DNA of 64,000 nt. Source: Phymorhynchus buccinoides. Its lineage: Eukaryota > Mollusca > Gastropoda > Neogastropoda > Raphitomidae. Below, piece after piece: positions 13,101-22,100 of this stretch (the first letter of the stretch is position 1; each line of letters starts with the position of its first letter). The notes under the pieces were generated by a model. It was not told the DNA's origin and searched no databases. It was given only the letters and a program-made list of their open reading frames with translations. The translations under genes were made by a program, and so were the position numbers. The stretch lies in contig CM065684.1 of the NCBI GenBank assembly GCA_017654935.2, positions 55,547,281 through 55,611,280 of the forward strand. The letters are read 5' to 3'.

Positions 13101-16100
13101 TTTATTGTCCATTGGCATTGTACAACGCACATGGAAACTTGTCTTCCACCGTGTAAAATAAAAAAATAAAATAAAAGTATGAAACATAAATTTACATTAA
13201 CAAATATGTAATTCTCACACCACACCTAATCATTCATCCGCTCTCCGCTATCTTGCTCACTCATCATGCAACCCACCACCACTTCCGAGTCATGTTTCAT
13301 ATAAAACGTGTGTTCCATCATAACGGCATATTCTGAAGAAAGGTACTCTTTTCTCAATTGTTACGCTATAAAGCAAGTGCAAAAATAATTATTTAGAAGG
13401 TTAACATTTTACAAGAAGCAGATTTGTAATTCATTTCTTGTAGTTTTACTCTGTAAAAGTAATATATAGGAAACCTCAAATTTCTTGTTTTGTTTTTAAT
13501 ACCTCACCTAAAAAGAACACAAAAATTATAAAATTGATGCTGTAGTCAATCTGTCAGAAGGCTTGGTACAGCTTCTGCATATCAAGGAAAACCATTGCTC
13601 CAAAGCGTTTGTACGATATCTTACAAAACGCCTGTATCTAATTCTTTCCAACCAGTGTTTTAACCCATGAGAATTTGCAAATATTTATGATGAAGGAAAA
13701 ATTATATTGTAGAAATGCATCTATACTATCTTATGAAATTTTTGTCTTTCTAAACAGTACTTTCAATCATGAGAAACGGCAGTAATTATGAACTAAACGT
13801 TGCATTCTATTTTAAAGCACTAACACAACACCTACAATATCTTAGGAAACTCGTATAATTCTTTCCAACCACCTGTACTTTAAATCTTGAGAGTTTGCAA
13901 TAATTATGAAAGAAAAGAACTCTGCATTCCATTCCTTCACTATGTGGAGGTTAGTGCACGGAAAGCGGTAGACAGCAATGGATGTGTCCCTGATATCATC
14001 GTGTGCACTGTACCAGGTCTGGACAGACACATGGGTGCTTCTCTTCAGGCTGTGTACCTGAATTCAGTTTGTTTTTACGATGGTCTCTGGCTGCAGAGCA
14101 GGTTTCAGAACATGGAAGAGCATCCTCCCTTTCTCCTCTCCCCATATTGTGTCCCTACCACCGCTTGTCACTGCCCAGGTCATGCCTTAGCTTGGTGCTT
14201 TGCTTCAACTAGATCCAGCCAAATCCCTTTCAAATACAGTGGAGCCTCCTTATTAAGACATTGAAAAATCAGCCCCCAAAAAGGGTCATAATAGGGAGCT
14301 GGACACTCTGAAGTCCGGATATGAAGAGGTAGAAAAAACGGTGACATTGTTTTGTGGTCACATCTTAGAGGGAGTCTTAATCTGGAGGTTCTACTGTAGC
14401 ATTTTCCTTCAGCTTCACGGGGGGGTGATGCTCTCCTGACCTCCCACCCTGCCAGGAACTATGCGGCCCCTGGACCCCTCCCTGCCTTTCAGGTTGTGAG
14501 GGATTTTGTGGAAGCACCCATGTACTCTGTCGTGACGCGGTGCGCAGAGAGTGACGCTGGCTGTGTGTGTCGGTGTGCAGCCAACTTCACGATGCCGGAG
14601 GTGGGCCAGCTGTTTGACTCGGTGCTGCTCCCCGAGGAGGACAACCTGAGCAAGGAGGAGGCTGAGAAGCTGGTGAAGAAGTACAAGGACGAGGCCATCA
14701 AGCTCCTCCCACCGCCAGAAAAACGATTCAGGGACAACCGATACGGAGGTGAGACTTGAACTCAACAGGCATGAGAGTTGTGAGAGGATCTTCACATTTC
14801 TGAGGATATAAGTTGTGACAGAGGAGTGGGCTTCTACTGTCAGGTTTTGCTTCCTTTTTTTTATTGTTATTACATTGAGTGTTATCTTTTCTGTTAAATA
14901 GCATTTTAAAGTGATTTCTTACTGCATTTTAAACCTTTTTAGTCCTGTGGGGACTGAACAGTGTTGTTTCTCTTCAGTCTGGGGCCTTGATGGCCCTTCT
15001 ACCATGGTTTTCAGAAGTGATGCCTGAACTGAACAGGCTTACAATGTACTAGTGCATGTCAACCTTTTAGTTTGACGTGTCATTAGCCTGAATTCAGGCA
15101 GGCAGTTATGAATTTGAGCAGCCAGAAGAAAAGCTGCATGGAATTAATTTATGTGCACTGAACAAACTCTTTATTGAAATGTAAGTGTTTATAAGTGTAC
15201 TTAATTTGTGTTGAAAACTTTTCAGATTTACAGATTTGGATATGCACTTGCACTTACTGTTTAACTCTCCTACTGCTACGGGCTCAGATGTGCGCCATGA
15301 CGTATGTATTATACGTCATTGCCAGTAGGTGGACACCGGTAAACATCTTCCACATGGTTGTCTATTTTTAGAGCCTATATCAGTGTATTTTCATAATTTA
15401 ATGCATTTAGTAAATCGTTTTTAGTTCTCTTGAAATATTATTTGGCAAAGATGGTTACAAAGAACGACAGCTTTAAAGTGTGCATCTTTCAATATCGCTA
15501 CAGATCCAGATATGTAATTAATGTTTTAAAAAGTACCGAAATTGTAAAAATAAAACACCCAAAATTAATGTCAAGGATTAGTTAAGTTTAGATTCATGTT
15601 CACAGTATAGACCTCGTCCCGTGCACAGTGCGTAGTATTATTGACCCGGCGTCATGCACACCGTGATGTTTCAGAGCGCCGTGACTTCAGAGACAACCGC
15701 TCCAGGGGAGGCTACCGGGGAGGCTTCGACAGAGACAGACGGGGTGGCCGCGGAGGAGGAGGCTGGAGAGGTAACTTTTTTTTCGGGTGTGCTGCCCTCT
15801 GGGTAGGCTCAACAGTTGTCAAATTCTGTGCTGAAAATGAAAGATTCTGCTCTTTTTAGGTATTAGGTACTTTATAGTCACAGAGGCGTCTCTGTGAACT
15901 TCGGGTTGCTCCCACCTGGAGAGCGCGTCGCAGCCAGAGGCGCACCACCCATATTTATTTTTGCGTGTGACTGATGAGGAAGGAAAAGGGGTGTGTGTAA
16001 ATTTTGACCAAATGACAACTTTTTTGTTGCCACTGGGTTTAACGTGTGCTAAGTGCATGGGCACACGGGACCTCTGTTTATCGTCTCATCTGAAAGACTC

Positions 16101-19100
16101 CACATTCAGACCGTAAGGCCTAGTGCAAAGTGAGAAGAAAAATCCCCTGTACACAGGTTCGAACTTGGGTTTACTTGACACGAGGTGAACGCTTTACCAC
16201 TGTGCCACTCTACACCATGTCTACTTCATGTCCAACTTTTGCTTTTTATCCATCGCAATTTAGTGTCAGAAGTGGTGTCTGCGACATACAGAACCAGAAC
16301 TAGAGTTTTGTGTGCGGTTAGTTTTATTTTGTGTGTTGATGTTTCTGCTGAATGATGAAACCATTGCTGTGACTTACTCTGAGCATCGGATATGGGGCTG
16401 ACAGCAGAACGTAAACGTCTTTTCTTCTCACTTATTAAGTACATATAATTTTATCTGCCTTGTTTACTATAAGAAAATGTTTACTCCTAGAACCATAAAA
16501 ACAAGAATTTGTTTTGACAAGAATGAGGAGGGTCTTTATTTCTTTGTGTAGTCTTTGTGGAAAGAAATTGTGACACCAAAAGACTGAATTGTTTATTTAT
16601 TGGAACCGTTAAGAGTTTTTCACTTGAGGATCGGAACAAACATGAAGGAATGTATGTACAAAGAGCTGAAGAGAGATAAGATTGAAGTTTTTGATTAAAA
16701 TGACTATCAGAACTGTCATCTTGTAAAGCATGCAAAACTGATCAGGCAAGCAGTGGAGCTCTCTTTGAAGTGATGGGGCCAAGGTTTACACAGAATGAGG
16801 CATAATGCTCAAACAGCAAATGTAACTATGTTTCTCATTTTCTGATAGAAAAAGGCACTGGAAGTACAATAGATGCTTTTGTTTTATAGTCTGTGGATGT
16901 TCTTGCTGGATGATGAAGCCATTGCTGTGACATACTCTGAGCATCGGATATGGGGCTGACAGCAGAATTGTCTTTTCTTCGCACTTACTTCGTACCTGCA
17001 TCTAGAGTAGCAACAGGTCTGCTCGTTGGTTGGGTCTGTGCGTACCCCCCCCTTGAATTCCTAGATATTCTAAAGGAGCCACGTCAAACCATTGTCATTT
17101 TCTCCCCATACGTTTGTTCCTTCTCTATGCCATTTTTGAAACAAAAAAGACCTAATTTCACGGAGTTAGACAGTAAGATATGAATCTACTCATTTCACTA
17201 ATGATTTCCTTAACGCACAGTGCGGGGCGAAAGTTGCCATGGTTACGAATAAGTATATGCATAAGTGCACAACAAATTGGTTATGAGAATGAATGGGTAA
17301 GTGTACACCATCCCTGGCCTTATTTTGGAAGCACTGTAGCGGTGTATGCGTAGACCATGCCTCCTCCTGGGTGTATTGGTGATGCGCACCATTTAGATCT
17401 AATATGTCAAAACATTGCCGTCCTCCCAACCCAACTCCCTATCTCTCTTTTTGGGAGCTCATAATAATGATGTCATTGTGAACTAAAACATACACACAGA
17501 CGCGCGCACACATGCATAAACACATACACACAATCAGAGAGAGAGAGATTAGATCTGTGATTATCTACATCTAGGCTAGATCTTGATTTGATCTTTTCAC
17601 TTAAAACATTTTTTTATTTAAAAATATTTAAAAGACTCTCTTTCTCTCTCTGCATGCGTGCATATGCATATCTGTTTGTGTGTGTGTGCGCAAGTGTGTG
17701 TGTGTGTGTTTAAGCACAGATCACTGTCTTGGATTGTCTTGTGCCTCATTTGATCCAAATACAAAGTCTAGATATTTTTTACAGTAAAAGAAAGCTGAAT
17801 GTTTAAATATTTTTATCATTTGAAAAGAACTCATTTTAAGTTGGAAGTAGAGTTTTTAGAACCCAGTACGCGATGGCCTGTATCTATGGTGCGCACTGAC
17901 CCGTACCTGTACGCAATGACCAATAATTGTCATAGTCTTCAGAAATCCGTTTGCAGCTAGAAAACGCTTTCAGTTACAAACAAGAGAGTTGGTACAGTGA
18001 AAGTAGAAGATTTTTAACAGATGCTGGTGATCTAATTCTTTTTCAATAGCCAACTGGAGATCCACAAATTGACGTCATGTTACGATAATGCCGTAAGGGG
18101 TACGCATCCCCCCTTTCTACTCTATATCTCTACCTGTTTACAAAAAATGTTTGTTCTCTTAGAACCATAAAAGAATGTACCAAAAAAATCCTTCAGTTAC
18201 GAAGGCTTCCCCCCCGCCCTGCCCCCTTCAAACTACTCCGCCCCATGACCCCACCAAGGTGGCACGCCGGAACCTAGGCCTTCCTACTTTTCATTTTATC
18301 CAGGTTTCACTATTGGAAACAGCTCTATGATTAAAGCGTTTTTTTCTTGTTCTACGTGCATGTGAAACAAAGGACATAGTCACTAAATGTATCAGTGGGA
18401 ATGATAACAAAAAGGTACTGGGAATGCAAAGTATGCTTATGGCCCTGCTTTAGTTTGTTTCTGTCAGTACCCCTGCTGGATGATGAAACCATTGCTGTGA
18501 CATGCTCTGAGCATCGGATATGGGGCTGACAGCAGAACTCAAATGTCTTTTTCTTCACATTTATTGTGTACCCTTCTAGAACCATAAAACAAGAATTCCT
18601 TTTTGGGTGGAATATAGAAGGCTTTTTGTGTGTGTGTCTGTGTGCAAAGAATTTAATGTTCCAGTTAAGTCTCTATAGCATACAACTACCGTATTTTTCT
18701 GACTATAAGGCGATACTTTTTCCCCAGAATGAGACCCCTGCGCCTTATAATATGACTACTAAAATAGTAAGAAAATATAATAACAGAATCTGAATTTGGT
18801 GTAAAATTTGGGGGGTGCGCCTTATAGTCCGAAAAATGCGGTAGTGAATGCATCATGATGAAACAGGCAGATTGATTCTTTGTGTTCCAACAAATTATGT
18901 CAGTTATTTTAATTTACTTTAATGTCCCAAAGTAATGCTCCAGTAACTGAATGCGTTCAGTCTTGTTTTCTTGGTCAACGTGCATGGGAAACAAAGAACA
19001 TTATCACAAAATGTAATGATGTGAGCAATGAAAACATATGCTGGGAAGAGGTTTATATGCTCATTGCTCTGTTTTCTTTACGGGTGTTTCAAGCATTGAT

Positions 19101-22100
19101 GTTCTTGCTGGATGATGAAGCTATTTCTGTGAATCAACTCTGAGCATCGGATATGGGGCTGACAGCAGAACTTTATAGTAATGCTTATGTTCATACATTT
19201 ATTTTATATGTGTGTGGTTGTGTTTTAAAACTTTTTTTTTTAATGCAAGTGTCTTAAGAACAGACTTACCATTAAACTGGAGAAGATCGAGAGCTTCAGA
19301 GTTTTTGTCGGTCTGTCAGTCTCTTATCTGTCTCTCTTGTCTGTCTGTCTTTAGTGTATAAACAGAAACATGTTCCGGTGTCAACAACTCGAACTATAGG
19401 ACTGATTGTGATAACATTTGGCAGTGTTAATCTGCTGATTTGCTTAGGAAGATGCCAGTTGTTCCTGTTTATCAAGAAACCATGAACATAATCTCCAAAT
19501 GTTACTATATTACAAAGAATGAAAGAGCTCCTCGAAGTACAATGATGCACTTTCTACTTTGATTTTTTAATTTTATTAATCTGTTGATCATTGTTCTTGC
19601 TGGATGATGAAACCATTGCTGTGACTTACTCTGAGCTTCGGATATGGGGCTGACAGCAGAACTTAAGTTAACCTTTTCTTCTCTATACGTTCATGGAGTC
19701 GCATTTGTACCAGTTTGTGTTTGTGTGTGTGTGTGTGTGTGAGTAATACGTCACTAATAGAGAAGTCATAAGATTTTGTAGGAGTGTTTGTCGTTTGTGA
19801 TGCACGACTTGGATTTCACTGGGTTTATGATGTGCTAAAATAAGTTGTGGAGGTAATTGAAGTGTATGTTTGTGGATAAAGCTTCAAATGCTGAAATGTG
19901 TCTGAAGATATTGGTAATGGAACTTAGAAGGCAAGTCAATATGATCATGTTGCCCACGATTCACTGACACCAGTGTGTCTTTGAAACGCTCGCCTCTTTG
20001 TTGATGTTGATCTGTTGGATGATGACGCTTTACTATGTGATGAACACTGAGCATTCGGATATGGGTCTGACAGCAGATCAGGATTTTTAGGGTTCAGATT
20101 TTTGTTGCTTTGGGAAAATGGGATAGTTGTGTGTGTTGTTTTGTTTTGCATATTTCAGCGTTCCGTGAATTTAGATGAAAATAAATTAAATAATTTAGGA
20201 CTTGAAAATAAAATAAAATAGAACATGGAGGCGTAAAGAGGTGACAGTCTGAAAATGGGGAAAAAGTAAATTGCACTGAAAATGAACTAATGCTGACCCC
20301 ATGAGTGTCTGTATGTGTGTGTGTATGCATCCGTGTGTGTTCGTGCGCTCATGCTTGTGTGTGTTCCTGTGCCATTCTTTCACTCAGCGATCTGTTCCTC
20401 TTTACTTCACCAGGCAGCAGCTACAATCCCCGCGGAGGCTACGACAGCCGAGGGGGCCGAGGGCGCTACAACGACAATCGCCGCTATGACGACCGTCTGT
20501 CCTTTTTTTTCTTTTTCCCTTTTTTTTTACGGGGGGGGGTTGGGGCGCTCCTACGGTGGTGGGGGAGGGGGTGGATACCGATCAGGGGGTGGCTACCAGG
20601 TGTGTATTGAAGCCTTCGGAGTTACGTCATTCTCCTAAGTTTATGGTTTTACTTGGAATATCTTTTCATGCCAAAGGTTTATGTTTAGCAAAGAAACCGG
20701 GATTTGTCCAGAAAGATGAAATAGTGAATGGTGTAGCTCTGAAATACAGTGGAACCTCCCTTGTAAGACTTTAAAAAATCATCCAAAATGAGGTCTTATA
20801 AGGGATGGGTCTTATAAGGGAGGTAATTTTAATACTTACAAAGAAGGGCAATGTCTCAGAGGAGGTCTTATGTGGGAGGGAGTCTTATAAGGGAGGTTCC
20901 ACTGTACAAGAGTCAAAAGGGGGTGCAGGAAAAGGTACCTGGGCAATAAGTCTCATTCTCCAGGTACGGTAATCTTGATTGCGTCTTGAACAGTTAGCAC
21001 AGGTAGTAACATGTAAATTAGAAGAAACAGCCAAATCGAGTGTATCAAAAGTATTCTTATGCACCTGACCATGTCATGGCAGTTAATTTACATTGTGTCA
21101 CAATATCGGCGTACATGTCATTTATGTGCTGAAATGACACAACAGATTTTTACCCCAAACTACACATTTTGCTTCAAAACTACTCATTTTGAAGTTGAAA
21201 CTACTCATTCAGAGTTTAGGAGGTACATCAATGGCTTAAACTGCTTCTGTCTCAGGATGGAAATAATTTTTTGGAAAAATCGGTACAAACAGAAATCTGT
21301 TTTTTTAAATAAATAATTTCAACAACAAAATAATAAAAACGAAAAAACGGCTTTGCGTTAAGCGAAAACCTGATTGCCACACAGAAACGGGTTTCGGTTT
21401 AACAGAAACGGAAGTGCTTACTGATCCATGTGCTGCCAAGTGTAAAGCCTGTAGCCGTAGGGAGCATGTTTTTATGTTGACCGAGAGTTTCAAGAGGTGA
21501 AGTGATCATTCATTGCAAGTCACATGGGTGCTGCTCTTTCATTTTGTTGTCAGTCTGGGGAGTTGCACCCATAGAGTCGTAAAAAAGGGAGAACAAATCG
21601 AAAAGAAAAGAGAGTGGACTAGAGGTGAGCTTTTATCGAACCTTTTATCTAGATGCCATTCATCCAAGAAAACGCAGACGTATCGACGCCACTGTGAAGA
21701 ACAAGTGGAGTGAGACTGGCTTGATGGAAAAAATGAAAGCGATGTGGCGTTAAAACTAAAGTTGATAGACCCCGATGTGACAATCTAAGTTTACCCCCTA
21801 TCTGAGTTTGTCTCGGTACGTTACACCGGCGTATATTTAAAAAAAAAATCTCTGCTCAATAAAATTTGAATGTGTCTCTGTCTTACTCTTTGAATTAAAG
21901 AATTAGATCCTCTCTTCTTTAGAAATTGGACTGTACTAATTATTATTCGTTTTGTGACTTTTCAACATGAACTGTAGACTGAAAATATCTGTTTCTAACT
22001 AAATCATGACAACAGCTGACAGTAAAAATATCTGTATAAGAGCCCCAATTATGCGTCCAAATTGATTGAGCTCTGCTTCACTGATCCCCCAATAAGGGCT

